This document shows, piece by piece, positions 8,342-16,602 of a DNA stretch of 50,217 bases. A program made the translations under genes and the position numbers. Source of the DNA: Laspinema palackyanum D2c (GTDB lineage Bacteria; Cyanobacteriota; Cyanobacteriia; Cyanobacteriales; Laspinemataceae); assembly GCF_025370875.1 (NCBI RefSeq), contig NZ_JAMXFD010000004.1, positions 310,455 to 360,671 on the forward strand. Reading direction: 5' to 3'. The notes under the pieces were generated by a model. That model searched no databases. It was not told where the DNA came from and saw only the letters and a list, made by a program, of their open reading frames with translations. Within the stretch, counting starts at the first letter, position 1; the number at the start of each line of letters is the position of its first letter.

Positions 8342-8680
8342 GCATCTATAAATGTAGGGGCGATTCGCGAATCGCCCCTACAGAGATCATGGAGCCTCTA
8401 TTTGACGGGTTGGCTCCTCATGCGGGTTTTTATGGACTGCATCTATAAATGTAGAGGCGATTCGGGAATCGCCTGTAAATATGGACTGGCGATTCGCGAA
8501 TCGCCCCTACAGAGATCATGGAGCCTCTATTTGACGGGTTGGCTCCTCATGCGGGTTTTTATGGACTGCATCTATAAATGTAGAGGCGATTCGGGAATCG
8601 CCTGTAAATATGGACTGGCGATTCGCGAATCGCCCCTACAGAGATAATGGAGCCTCTAGTGGACGGGTTGGCTCCTCATC
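8342..8680. repeat. Tandem palindromic repeat, about 129-bp unit
   Basis: Units start at 8342, 8439 and 8568 with GCATCTATAAATGTAG. The last two are spaced 129 bp; the first is 97 bp because it lacks one of the two internal palindromes. Positions 8353-8382 form a perfect 30-bp palindrome centred on GATTCGCGAATC. Each unit also contains GAGCCTCTA..GACGGGTTGGCTC. The element resembles the dispersed hairpin repeats found between genes in cyanobacteria. Because 129 is a multiple of three, it produces a spurious repeated open frame. Confidence 0.88.
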
Positions 8681-8955
8681 CGGTTGTCAAAGACTTAACT
8701 CTTCAGCCTGCGTAGGCAGGCTTCGTCCGTGTAGCCCCAGGCTTCAGCCTGCGGGTTTTTATGCAAAATGGATCCTATTATCGGGTTTTTGGATCCTCTG
8801 AACTCCCATTTTGAAGCCCGATCGCCTCCCATAACCGCATTTCCCCGCATCAAGGTCGTTGACACCATATCTAGTATTAACACGGCATTTCATCTCTACT
8901 AATAGCGTAAAACCGAGGAAAAATGGCCCTCAACTCCCCTGAATTTCCCCCGGCA

Positions 8956-8976
8956 ATTGTAACGAAATATTACAAT
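8956..8976 (+). promoter_or_regulatory. Inverted repeat upstream of the RHH-ycf46-ycf35 genes
   Basis: ATTGTAA-N7-TTACAAT is a perfect 7-7-7 inverted repeat 89 bp before the RHH start. TACAAT (8971-8976) could also serve as a -10 element. The spacing between GTA and TAC is 9, so it is not a standard NtcA site (GTA-N8-TAC). Confidence 0.4.
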
Positions 8977-9065
8977 AGTGCCATCAAAGTGGTTTAGCAT
9001 CTTGACAGTCTGAAAAGGAATCGCTAACATGGTTCACATACCCGGGTAAATCAATTCAGCGTCCT

Positions 9066-9416
9066 ATGCAAGACAAGCAAAAGGTTACATTGTATCTGCC
9101 ACCAGAACTGCATCGCCAGCTCAAAATACGAGCCGCAGTAGACTCCGAGCCAATGTCAACCATTGCCGAACGAGCCATAGATTTTTACCTGACTCATCCC
9201 GGCGTGGTAGACGAACTAGAGTCATTCCACGGGCGCACCCATAGGGTCTATAACTGTCCCGACTGCACCAGCTCAATCGTGATGCGCGATGGAGAAATGG
9301 TATCCCTCAAAAACCAGCCGAGTATATTGGCTGACGAAGGGTTGACGGTTGAGAAAGTGCCAGCGGTCACCGCGAACACCGATCAACAAGGTGAGGAACA
9401 ACTCGTTCCCTGCTAA
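9066..9416 (+). CDS. Ribbon-helix-helix protein upstream of ycf46
   Basis: A 116-residue protein. Residues 1-45 match a ribbon-helix-helix DNA-binding fold (KVTLYLPPELHRQLKIRAAVDSEPMSTIAERAIDFYL). The C-terminal part has a single CPDC pair and no domain I recognise. It ends 106 nt before ycf46 on the same strand, and may regulate this gene set or be its upstream operon member. In Synechocystis the ycf46 homologue slr0374 lies in a small stress-responsive operon with slr0373; whether this gene corresponds to slr0373 I cannot verify. Start is ATG. Confidence 0.85.
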   Translation: MQDKQKVTLYLPPELHRQLKIRAAVDSEPMSTIAERAIDFYLTHPGVVDELESFHGRTHRVYNCPDCTSSIVMRDGEMVSLKNQPSILADEGLTVEKVPAVTANTDQQGEEQLVPC

Positions 9417-9522
9417 ACCCAAACACTTCCACCGGGAAGTAAATTTAATGCTCCGCATCCAAACCCAGGGGCAATAAAGATCTAGCAATATTGTTGGCAC
9501 CGTTTGTAGAAGGTCGATGGTC

Positions 9523-11031
9523 ATGAAAGAAGAGCTCAATATCTTAATCCAAGCTCAATATCCTTTAATCTACCTCGTGACCTCCGAGGAAGAACGGGCC
9601 GAGCAGGCGATCGCAACGATTGCTCAGATCAAGCCCCAGCGTAAAGTCTTTATCTGGACTGTGACGCACGGGATCGTGGAGTATGGTCAACCCCGCAACG
9701 TTACCCAACACAATACTGTGTCGCCAGAAGCGGCCATTGAGTGGGTGGTAAGGCAACGCGAGCCTGGTTTGTTTATCTTCAAAGATTTACATCCGTTTAT
9801 CGATTCTCCAGCAACCACTCGGTGGTTGAGAGATGCGATCGCCAGCTTTAAAGGCACGCAAAAAGCCATCATCCTAATGTCACCGCTCCAGCAAGTTCCC
9901 ATCGAGCTTGAGAAAGAAGTCGTCGTCATTGACTTTGCTCTGCCGGATTTGGCAGAACTCAATCAGGTGCTATCCCAGCAACTAGAGACGAGTCGGACTC
10001 GCAAAATCACGACTGAAACGCGGGAAAAACTTTTAAAAGCCGCCCTAGGTCTAACGCGAGATGAAGCCGAAAAAGTCTATCGCAAAGCCCAAGTCACCAG
10101 TGGGAAACTGACAGAATCTGAAGTAGAAATCGTTCTATCCGAGAAAAAACAACTCATTCGACGTAATGGGATTCTCGATTATATAGAAGAGGATGAAACC
10201 CTAGATTCCGTCGGCGGTCTCGAAGAACTGAAACGCTGGCTCAGACAACGGTCCAATGCCTTTACTGAAAGGGCGCGAGAATATGGTTTACCTCAACCGA
10301 AAGGAATGTTAATTCTGGGGGTTCCGGGTTGCGGCAAGTCAATGATTGCCAAAACGACCGCCCGCCTATGGGGTTTACCCTTACTCCGATTGGATATGGG
10401 TCGAGTGTATGACGGTTCGATGGTGGGGCGATCGGAAGCCAACCTTCGCAACGCCTTGAAAACAGCCGAATCCATTTCCCCAGTGCTGCTATTTATCGAT
10501 GAATTAGATAAGGCATTTGGTGGAAGCGGTGGGTCATCGGACTCTGATGGAGGCACCTCTAGTCGCATCTTTGGTTCATTCCTGACCTGGATGCAAGAAA
10601 AAACCTCCCCCGTGTTCGTGATGGCTACAGCCAACCGTGTCGAACGGCTACCGGGTGAGTTCCTCAGAAAGGGACGATTTGATGAAATCTTCTTCGTTGA
10701 CCTGCCTAACAACGAAGAACGCCAAGAAATTTTTAAGATTCACTTGAGCAAACGGCGTCGAGAGATCGATCGCTTCGATATCGAGCAATTGGCGAAAGTC
10801 TCGGATGGATTTTCCGGGGCAGAAATCGAACAAGCTGTGATTGCAGCCATGTACGAGGCGTTTGCTCAAGACAGAGAATTTACGCAGCTAGACATCATCG
10901 CTTCGATTAAGTCTACGCTACCGCTGTCGAAGACGATGACCGAACAGGTCTCTGCCCTGAGAGATTGGGCCAGACAGCGAGCTAGACCAGCTGCTTCTTC
11001 CGTCGCTGAATACCAGCGCATGGAGTTCTAA
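9523..11031 (+). CDS. ycf46: Ycf46-type AAA+ ATPase
   Basis: A 502-residue AAA+ protein of the Ycf46 family, found in cyanobacteria and red-lineage plastids. The N-terminal ~190 residues form a degenerate ATPase-like domain (LIQAQYPLIYLVTSEEERAE). The C-terminal AAA+ module has Walker A GVPGCGKS, Walker B LLFIDELDKAF and an arginine-rich C-terminal part (FLRKGRFDEIFF). The Synechocystis homologue Slr0374 has been linked to CO2 use and stress response. I chose the second of two in-frame ATGs (9517, 9523) because AGAAGG at 9508-9513 is then 9 nt away. The proteins Ycf46 and Ycf35 being adjacent suggests a shared function. Confidence 0.95.
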   Translation: MKEELNILIQAQYPLIYLVTSEEERAEQAIATIAQIKPQRKVFIWTVTHGIVEYGQPRNVTQHNTVSPEAAIEWVVRQREPGLFIFKDLHPFIDSPATTRWLRDAIASFKGTQKAIILMSPLQQVPIELEKEVVVIDFALPDLAELNQVLSQQLETSRTRKITTETREKLLKAALGLTRDEAEKVYRKAQVTSGKLTESEVEIVLSEKKQLIRRNGILDYIEEDETLDSVGGLEELKRWLRQRSNAFTERAREYGLPQPKGMLILGVPGCGKSMIAKTTARLWGLPLLRLDMGRVYDGSMVGRSEANLRNALKTAESISPVLLFIDELDKAFGGSGGSSDSDGGTSSRIFGSFLTWMQEKTSPVFVMATANRVERLPGEFLRKGRFDEIFFVDLPNNEERQEIFKIHLSKRRREIDRFDIEQLAKVSDGFSGAEIEQAVIAAMYEAFAQDREFTQLDIIASIKSTLPLSKTMTEQVSALRDWARQRARPAASSVAEYQRMEF

Positions 11032-11167
11032 AGGCTTTCTCCTGGATTTTCCAGGAGCAAAGGCTAACCCACATATATCGGGTTAGCAGTGTCCGAAAAC
11101 CGCTATCGCGGTTCCCTTCAAACCCAAATGTTGTCGTTTCTTTAACTATCTTACTGGAGGAAATCCA
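11032..11167 (+). promoter_or_regulatory. Three hairpins between ycf46 and ycf35
   Basis: CTCCTGGA-ttt-TCCAGGAG, GCTAACCC-N9-GGGTTAGC and AACCGC-tatc-GCGGTT follow one another in 136 nt. The first may end ycf46 transcription partially; none has a clear U run, so readthrough or processing is possible. A good ribosome-binding site, ACTGGAGGAAATCC, precedes the ycf35 ATG. Confidence 0.5.
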
Positions 11168-11518
11168 ATGTCTCACTTTAGCACTCTTCGTACCAAAATC
11201 ACCGATGCCGAAATCCTCAAGACTTCTCTGCGCGACTTAGGCATCAGCGTTAAATCCGATGCGGACGTTCGTGGTTACAACGGCCAGCGTGTTCGTTCCG
11301 ACTTGGTTGCAGTTCTCGAAGGCGAATATGATCTGGGCTGGTCTCGCAACAGCGACGGCACCTACGACTTGATCGCTGACCTGTGGGGTGTTGCTAAGAA
11401 GCACAACCAGACCGAACTGATCAACGCCATTAACCAGAAGTACGCGGTTAATAAGACTCTCAATGAAGTTCGTCGTCCCGGTCTGCAAAACGCTAACGTT
11501 AAGCTCGTTGTTCAGTAA
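11168..11518 (+). CDS. ycf35: Ycf35 (DUF1257) protein
   Basis: A 116-residue protein of the Ycf35/DUF1257 family conserved in cyanobacteria and some algal plastids: SHFSTLRTKITDAEILKTSL at the N-terminus, then GYNGQ and a C-terminal AINQKYA..KTLNEVRRPG. Codon use is strongly biased to well-translated codons (CGT, AAC, GGC), more so than in its neighbours, suggesting high expression. It has a strong Shine-Dalgarno (GGAGG, 7 nt) and its own terminator. Molecular function is unknown. Confidence 0.95.
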   Translation: MSHFSTLRTKITDAEILKTSLRDLGISVKSDADVRGYNGQRVRSDLVAVLEGEYDLGWSRNSDGTYDLIADLWGVAKKHNQTELINAINQKYAVNKTLNEVRRPGLQNANVKLVVQ

Positions 11519-11543
11519 ACATAGAGCGCGTTCCCTTGAATTA

Positions 11544-11577
11544 CGGGTTAACCTACCATAGGTTAGCCCGTTTTTTC
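11544..11577 (+). terminator. Rho-independent terminator after ycf35
   Basis: A stem of CGGGTTAACCTA paired with TAGGTTAGCCCG is followed by TTTTTT. This is the clearest intrinsic terminator in the window. Confidence 0.88.
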
Positions 11578-11625
11578 TGTTTAGGGAGAGATAGAATTGC
11601 GGCCAGGAATATCGGGGGAGTGGAG

Positions 11626-12426
11626 ATGAAAATTATACAACGAACCTCAACTCAGTTAAAACTACACATCATCCCCTTGTTGATTTGGATGGCTGGGGGG
11701 ATAGTGATAAGTATCGGGGTGGCTGAGAGTCAAAAGATAGGGAGATACCGTATGATCTGCGATCGCCTGCCCGATTCTGGGCACTGTGAAATCACCCAGT
11801 CCAGTTTCTGGCAAACCCGCCGCCAAACCTTTCCTCTAAAAGACTTACAAGGGGCCAAGGTTGTCTCGCGTAACAGCAGGGGCAGGAATACCCCTTACCA
11901 ACTCGTTCTCCTGCTCCCAGGAAAACTCATTCCCCTTCATGATTTTTGGAGTTCCGATCGCCCCTCTCATCAGAAACAAGCCGATCTGATCAACCAATTT
12001 GTGCAAGATTCAACCCAATTCAACTTGGCGATCTCTCGAAATATGTTTGGGTTGATGATTAGATCCTTCCTCTCGTTGTGTGGGTTAGGTCTGTTAATCA
12101 TTACCGGCTTCGGCGAAATCATTATCCTAAAATTGGATAAACTCTCCGATCAATTTATTCTGACTTGGCGAGGACTTTTGGGGACCAAACGGATTGAACA
12201 TCCCCTCCGGAATATTGCCCGGTGTTATGTGGAAACGAGTGTTAGTCGCAAGACTGGTCGCAAATCCTATGTCATCAAAGTGATGCTCACCTCTGAAGAA
12301 ACCTTTGCCTTAATGCCCTATAACAGTTCCGGATATGATAAAAAACTCCAGCTCACTCAAGAAATTCACAGCTTTTTGGGGATAGAACCAACAGAAACAA
12401 CCGATCCGAAATCTTTGGTTCCTTAA
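11626..12426 (+). CDS. Membrane protein of unknown function
   Basis: A 266-residue protein if started at the ATG at 11626, preceded by GGGGGAGTGGAG. A longer frame opening at 11536 would overlap the ycf35 terminator and is rejected. Two transmembrane segments are visible: about residues 16-32 (IIPLLIWMAGGIVISIGVA) and 145-165 (FLSLCGLGLLIITGF). The loop between them and the C-terminal part (FILTWRGLLGTKRIEHPLRNIA) have the feel of a small PH-like membrane protein, but I do not recognise the family. It stands alone between ycf35 and a decayed gene. Confidence 0.75.
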   Translation: MKIIQRTSTQLKLHIIPLLIWMAGGIVISIGVAESQKIGRYRMICDRLPDSGHCEITQSSFWQTRRQTFPLKDLQGAKVVSRNSRGRNTPYQLVLLLPGKLIPLHDFWSSDRPSHQKQADLINQFVQDSTQFNLAISRNMFGLMIRSFLSLCGLGLLIITGFGEIIILKLDKLSDQFILTWRGLLGTKRIEHPLRNIARCYVETSVSRKTGRKSYVIKVMLTSEETFALMPYNSSGYDKKLQLTQEIHSFLGIEPTETTDPKSLVP

Positions 12427-12447
12427 CCCGGAGAACTCTTCGGTTTC

Positions 12448-12687
12448 ATGCTGGGGGGAAATCAAAAACCTCAACAACAGTTAGACGAGTATGAGGAGAG
12501 AATTTCCCATCAGCCGGAGGATATTGAGGATCCGTACAGCATCACCAGCATTCTAGCCTTGCAAGGAAAACAACAAGAGGCCAAAGCCCACTGAGAGAAA
12601 TTTCGTTCCCAGTTCGCTGCCGAGGAAAAATTTGACCTGGCACAGTTGCTAGACCAGGCAATCGACCAGATGAACAACTTCATCTAA
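12448..12687 (+). pseudogene. Small gene broken by an in-frame TGA
   Basis: From ATG 12448 the frame reads MLGGNQKPQQQLDEYEE and on for 48 codons to TGA (12592), then continues in the same frame as EKFRSQFAAEEKFDLAQLL for 30 more codons to TAA at 12685. The Gln/Glu-rich helical composition on both sides of the TGA is continuous, which suggests a single point nonsense in a TPR-like helical protein or remnant. A TGA-to-sense reading is not expected in cyanobacteria. Confidence 0.5.
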
Positions 12688-12846
12688 AGCCGATCGCCTC
12701 AATCCATCCTGATTGGCCCTCGACTCATTTATGACTCCTGGGAATCACCCATCGAAAACACAATCGTGTGATTAGCCCCAAGATTATTCAGAAACAAGTC
12801 CTGGGGTTAGAATAAGCCTGAGTCAAATCCTATTGATACTGCTTAT

Positions 12847-13707
12847 ATGCAAACTTTCTCCGTTGAGCTAGAGCGAAAAATCCGAGAATTAATCTACCAA
12901 TGTGGGACCCGGGCTGAAGCGTTGGCGAAACAACCCTACTCGGTATCGGAAAAAGGGCCAGAAGATTATGTCACCAGTGTGGATCGGGAACTCGACTGCC
13001 TGTTAACCAGAGGATTTTCTGAGTTATTTCCCCAAGATGGAATTATTACGGAAGAAAACGAACGATCGCGACTGGCATTTAATGGCGATCGCCAACAACT
13101 CTGGTGCATTGATCCCTTGGATGGGACCGAAGGATTTATTCAAGGTAAGCCCCATTACTCCGTGATGATTGGCTTACTCTCAAATTTTCAACCGATCGCC
13201 GGTTGGATTTACGCCCCAGCTTTAGATCAGATGTATTATGGCGGGACAGATTGGGGACTGTTTCAAGCGGTCGGGGGTTCAGCAGTGGAACCCTTATCTC
13301 CCGTAGAACCTCCGCCACCGAACTCCTCCGCTTGTCCGATTATGCTGGGGGACCGGGACCAACGGAATTTTGGGGAGGCGATCGCCCAATTAGTCCCGGG
13401 AGTCTGTTATTCCTCCCTCGGCAGTTTTGGTTTGAAAGTGATGGAAGTCATTTTTGGACGCGCCGGACTCTATCTCTATCTCAATGGTCGAGTCAAACTG
13501 TGGGATACCGCCGGTCCCGTGGCCCTTGCTAAAGCTGCCGGGTTAGTCTGTTGTGATTTAGAGGGAAAACCCCTGAGTTTTGAACCCTCCGCCCTCTCTT
13601 CCGATACCTTAATCCACAAACAACCGATTTTAATTGGGTGGCCGAGTTATGTAGAAGCCCTGCGATCGCCTATTTGTGAAGCGGTATTAGCCACTCAAAC
13701 CCCATAA
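12847..13707 (+). CDS. cysQ: 3'(2'),5'-bisphosphate nucleotidase / inositol monophosphatase family protein
   Basis: A 286-residue Mg-dependent phosphatase. Motif 1 is IDPLDGTEGF (D89, D92), the upstream acidic pair is EEN (69-71), and the second signature is KLWDTAGPVALAKAAG near the C-terminus. The TEGF variant, rather than TxNF, points to the CysQ side of the family, which removes PAP formed in sulfate assimilation. Inositol phosphate or fructose-1,6-bisphosphate cannot be excluded as substrates. It converges with the DUF58 gene. Confidence 0.88.
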   Translation: MQTFSVELERKIRELIYQCGTRAEALAKQPYSVSEKGPEDYVTSVDRELDCLLTRGFSELFPQDGIITEENERSRLAFNGDRQQLWCIDPLDGTEGFIQGKPHYSVMIGLLSNFQPIAGWIYAPALDQMYYGGTDWGLFQAVGGSAVEPLSPVEPPPPNSSACPIMLGDRDQRNFGEAIAQLVPGVCYSSLGSFGLKVMEVIFGRAGLYLYLNGRVKLWDTAGPVALAKAAGLVCCDLEGKPLSFEPSALSSDTLIHKQPILIGWPSYVEALRSPICEAVLATQTP

Positions 13708-13714
13708 AACCATC

Positions 13715-13741
13715 AAGGATGAGTGTTTCACCTTCATCCTT
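13715..13741. terminator. Hairpin between convergent cysQ and DUF58 genes
   Basis: AAGGATGA-N11-TCATCCTT forms an 8-bp perfect stem in the 26-nt gap and reaches the stop codon of the minus-strand gene. It lacks a long U run, but its place between convergent stops fits a two-way terminator. Confidence 0.5.
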
Positions 13742-14921
13742 CCGATGACTGCAACTGAAGCTGCAAGGGTTTATCCGCTTGAATTTCTATACCTAGAAAA
13801 TTGGGATTCACTGGGGCTTTTTGACCCTCCGACGGCCAGAAGACCCAGCGACTGCCTCGGGGTAACTGATTCACACTGGCGCTATTTTGAGTCAGCCAGA
13901 TTAAGGGTAAAAAGGGAGGTTCTCCTACGGTTGGCTCTTTTTCTGAAGATTGAGTGGCAGCTAAGGCTTCTAAGACGCGGTTATTGCCATGCACCAACCC
14001 GGTTCCTGCCGTCCAGAGTCGGACATTGAGTTGGCAGCGTTCGGCATAGCAGTATAAAGAAGCTGCCGCAATTACCGCTGCTTCAAAATCTTCAAAATTC
14101 CAAAAACTGCCGCTATCGAGGGCAATAATCACTTCTTGTCCCCCGGTAGAAACTTCTAATTCGCGGACCCGCAGTTCCCCGAAGCGCGCACTGCTGCGCC
14201 AATGGATTAAGCGAGTGGGGTCTCCATATCGGTAGGGTCGGACTGTGCGGGTGATGCCTTCGCTTGCCATTTCAGCGCGCCGATCGCTATGAACCAGGAG
14301 GCTATCTTCTTGACCCATGCGATCGACCAGAGGACAGTGACTCAGGGGTAAAACTTGAGGATAGACCACTGCCATAGCCGGGACCTGGCGCGATCGCCTG
14401 CACCAAAATAACCCCAGGGGAGTGGCTGATCTTAACTGGACCTCATGCCAGCGATAAATCCCGCGCCGTTGGGTGGGGTAGTAGTAGACCCAATGATGAA
14501 TGCTATTAGGGGGGATTTCTTCGATCGCAGCTTTCATGGGTTTTCCCAAGACAAAAGGAATTAGGTCCTCGACTTGGACCAAGGTTTTTGGCTTGGCTGT
14601 CTGATTGGCGATCGCCAGGTCCAGGGTGAGGTCTTCCCCGGCGCTGACGGGTTCAATGGTAGCGCGCTGGACTTGTAAATCCCGCAGCGATCGCACCGGC
14701 AAAATTGCAGCCGTTCCCAACAAGGCAAAACTCACGCCACTGATCACATATAGCCATCCGGCCATTGTATTCGTGGCCGCGCCAAAGAAAAATATCGCTA
14801 GGATTAAGAGTAACCAACCGGCATAAGCAGGGGTGACCCAGTGAGTTTCCAGCCAGTTGGCGATGCGATGGGGGATGCGCGTTTTTTTGGAGCGAGCTGC
14901 AATGGGTTTTGCTACAGTCAT
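13734..14921 (-). CDS. DUF58 domain protein
   Basis: A 395-residue membrane-anchored protein. Two hydrophobic segments lie at about residues 35-75 (WLLLILAIFFFGA; WLYVISGVSFALLG). The DUF58 signature is YRYGDPTRLIHWRSSARFGELRVRE, followed by a degenerate vWA-like C-terminal region (EVIIALDSGSFWNFEDF). DUF58 proteins often act with MoxR ATPases and transglutaminase-like membrane proteins, but no such partner is adjacent here. Confidence 0.9.
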   Translation of the reverse strand: MTVAKPIAARSKKTRIPHRIANWLETHWVTPAYAGWLLLILAIFFFGAATNTMAGWLYVISGVSFALLGTAAILPVRSLRDLQVQRATIEPVSAGEDLTLDLAIANQTAKPKTLVQVEDLIPFVLGKPMKAAIEEIPPNSIHHWVYYYPTQRRGIYRWHEVQLRSATPLGLFWCRRSRQVPAMAVVYPQVLPLSHCPLVDRMGQEDSLLVHSDRRAEMASEGITRTVRPYRYGDPTRLIHWRSSARFGELRVRELEVSTGGQEVIIALDSGSFWNFEDFEAAVIAAASLYCYAERCQLNVRLWTAGTGLVHGNNRVLEALAATQSSEKEPTVGEPPFLPLIWLTQNSASVNQLPRGSRWVFWPSEGQKAPVNPNFLGIEIQADKPLQLQLQSSEG

Positions 14922-15410
14922 AATCGATGCCTGGGGCCGTACAGTACCCGGTGGGTTGATTTTTTTATGGTAATCGGAATTTTAGGCGATCGCTACTGCC
15001 CTTGAGGATTCCAGAATAATTTCCAAAAAAAAGCTGGGCTAGAGTATCTCTAACCCAGACCGAGGGTGAACAATGAACACTGTGAATGCTTCCAGGGGTG
15101 TCCCCGATTGAGGCGCTGGGGGTTTGTCATGCCCTTGGAACTTCTAATTCTGGTAGTAGCGACGGCCTAGGGGATGTCGCTTGTGCTTTCGAGTTCTATC
15201 TTAACTCAGTGATTGCACGGATGTCAATCCTTAAATTTTTCATTGCTTTTGGAGACTCTTCCGGACATTTGCGGCAAAACATCCCCAAAAAAACCCTGGA
15301 TTAAAACAGGTATCAACATTTTATCCCCGGGAAGGGCGATCGCCCTATTCTCCGTATTTGTCCCGATACTGGGGCCGATGCTACAAAACTTAACCTGGGC
15401 GGTTTCAGTC

Positions 15411-15463
15411 ATTACATCTGGTAGATGTAATTTTCCCAAGTCATTACATCTACCAGATGTAAT
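15411..15463. repeat. Nested palindromes: two inverted copies of a 21-bp inverted repeat
   Basis: Positions 15411-15431 and 15443-15463 each read ATTACATCT-N3-AGATGTAAT, with centres GGT and ACC. Each copy is itself a near-palindrome, and the two copies are exact reverse complements. The segment can therefore form either one long hairpin or two short ones. Confidence 0.9.
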
Positions 15464-15499
15464 GACTTGATAGCTTTCGTTCGCCACGGCAGTACAATG

Positions 15500-15700
15500 A
15501 ACATAGTGGCACGAGTGAGTCTAACGACTCAGGGAGGCAATCCGAGGCACGCCTCGGGTCCTCAGTTGGTAAAAACCTGCCTGGGTCTGACCTAGCGATA
15601 CCGGCTTAATTTATTAGGCTAGAGGAATCGCGATCGCACTCCAGGCCGGAATCCAACAGTCCCGCTTTAAGCGGGTCAAGACTTACTTAAAAGTCTTGGT
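15500..15700 (+). ncRNA. Candidate structured RNA or IS200/IS605-type end remnant
   Basis: A series of short perfect stems: GAGTC/GACTC (15517-15530), CCGAGGC/GCCTCGG (15542-15557), CCCGCTT/AAGCGGG (15661-15675) and CAAGACTT/AAGTCTTG (15677-15698). The ending GGAATCCAACAG-hairpin-GGGTCAAG recalls the right ends and guide-RNA scaffolds of TnpB-type elements, but no tnpB frame is present. Strand is set by that resemblance only. Confidence 0.3.
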
Positions 15701-15750
15701 CAGTATATTGGTTGACCGAACGTTCTTGTGGCGTCCGAGATAGTAACAAC

Positions 15751-16602
15751 GTGGACTTAAAACAGCTCTTCAAAACCCCGAATCCGATTATTGGTGTTGT
15801 CCATTTACTGCCCCTGCCGACCTCTCCGAGGTGGGGGGGCAGCCTCAAAACTGTCATTGAGCGAGCCGAGCGAGAGGCCACAGCGTTGGCATCAGGCGGG
15901 GTTGATGGCATTATTGTCGAAAATTTCTTTGATGCTCCCTTTACGAACGGCCAGGTCGATCCAGCCGTCGTGAGTGCCATGACCCTGATCGTGGATCGGC
16001 TGATGAACTTGGTAACGGTGCCGATCGGAATCAACGTTTTGCGAAATGACGCCTTGAGTGGATTGGCGATCGCCTCCTGTGTCGGTGCGAGCTTTATCCG
16101 AGTCAATGTCCTCACTGGGGTCATGGCGACGGATCAAGGCTTAATCGAAGGACAAGCGCACCAACTGCTACGCTATCGGCGAGAACTCGGCAGCGAGGTG
16201 AAAATTCTGGCGGATGTTTTGGTGAAACACGCGCGGCCCTTGGGTTCCCCCAACCTCACCACTGCTGTGCAAGAAACCATTGAGCGCGGTTTAGCCGATG
16301 GGGTGATTCTCTCCGGTTGGGCCACCGGGAACCCGCCTTCTTTTGAAGATTTAGAACTGGCGATCGCTGCGGCTAAAGGCACTCCGGTCTTTATTGGCAG
16401 CGGTGCCAACTGGGAGAATATTTCTACCTTAATGCAGGCAGCCAATGGGGTCATTGTCTGTAGTTCCCTCAAACGACATGGACAACTGGAACAACCCGTT
16501 GATCCGATCCGAGTCAGTCAGTTTGTAGAAGCCACTCGCCGGAGTCTCTCCCTAGAAACTCCACCCTCGTCACTGGCGGCTATCAAGCTTCATTCGGGGT
16601 GA
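15751..16602 (+). CDS. btpA: BtpA, photosystem I biogenesis protein
   Basis: A 283-residue TIM-barrel-like protein of the BtpA family: DLKQLFKTPNPIIGVVHLLPLP at the start, then GGVDGIIVENFFDAPF and NVLRNDA. In Synechocystis BtpA stabilises photosystem I reaction-centre proteins at the thylakoid membrane. I start at the GTG of 15751 because family members begin at about this DLxQLF motif; a TTG at 15712 would add 13 unconserved residues. No clear Shine-Dalgarno. Archaeal relatives are of unknown enzymology. Confidence 0.93.
   Translation: MDLKQLFKTPNPIIGVVHLLPLPTSPRWGGSLKTVIERAEREATALASGGVDGIIVENFFDAPFTNGQVDPAVVSAMTLIVDRLMNLVTVPIGINVLRNDALSGLAIASCVGASFIRVNVLTGVMATDQGLIEGQAHQLLRYRRELGSEVKILADVLVKHARPLGSPNLTTAVQETIERGLADGVILSGWATGNPPSFEDLELAIAAAKGTPVFIGSGANWENISTLMQAANGVIVCSSLKRHGQLEQPVDPIRVSQFVEATRRSLSLETPPSSLAAIKLHSG

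Larger units (their letters stand above)
8015..9065. other. Repeat-rich intergenic region
   Basis: 1,051 nt without a convincing gene. It holds palindromic repeats at 8342-8680, and a second repeat type (AGCCTGCGTAGGCAGGCTTCG and flanks) near 8700-8755 with a diverged partial copy at 8303-8335. A 21-bp inverted repeat sits at 8956. A tiny frame MVHIPG (9028-9048) precedes the RHH gene and is probably meaningless. Confidence 0.7.
14922..15750. other. Intergenic region with structured segments
   Basis: 829 nt without a credible gene. It holds a hairpin CTGGGCTAGAG/CTCTAACCCAG near 15032-15056, nested palindromes at 15411-15463, and a run of five hairpins between 15517 and 15700. Short open frames here have no conserved look. 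Confidence 0.6.

Noticed and set aside
8402-8647. 81-codon open frame with internally repeated sequence
   Set aside because: It exists only because the 129-bp palindromic repeat is a multiple of three; no domain and no ribosome-binding site.
11536-11625. N-terminal extension of the membrane protein gene
   Set aside because: It lies on the ycf35 terminator; the ATG at 11626 has a good ribosome-binding site.
15086-15487. Several 70-90 codon frames on both strands
   Set aside because: They cross the nested palindrome, overlap each other and have no recognisable composition.
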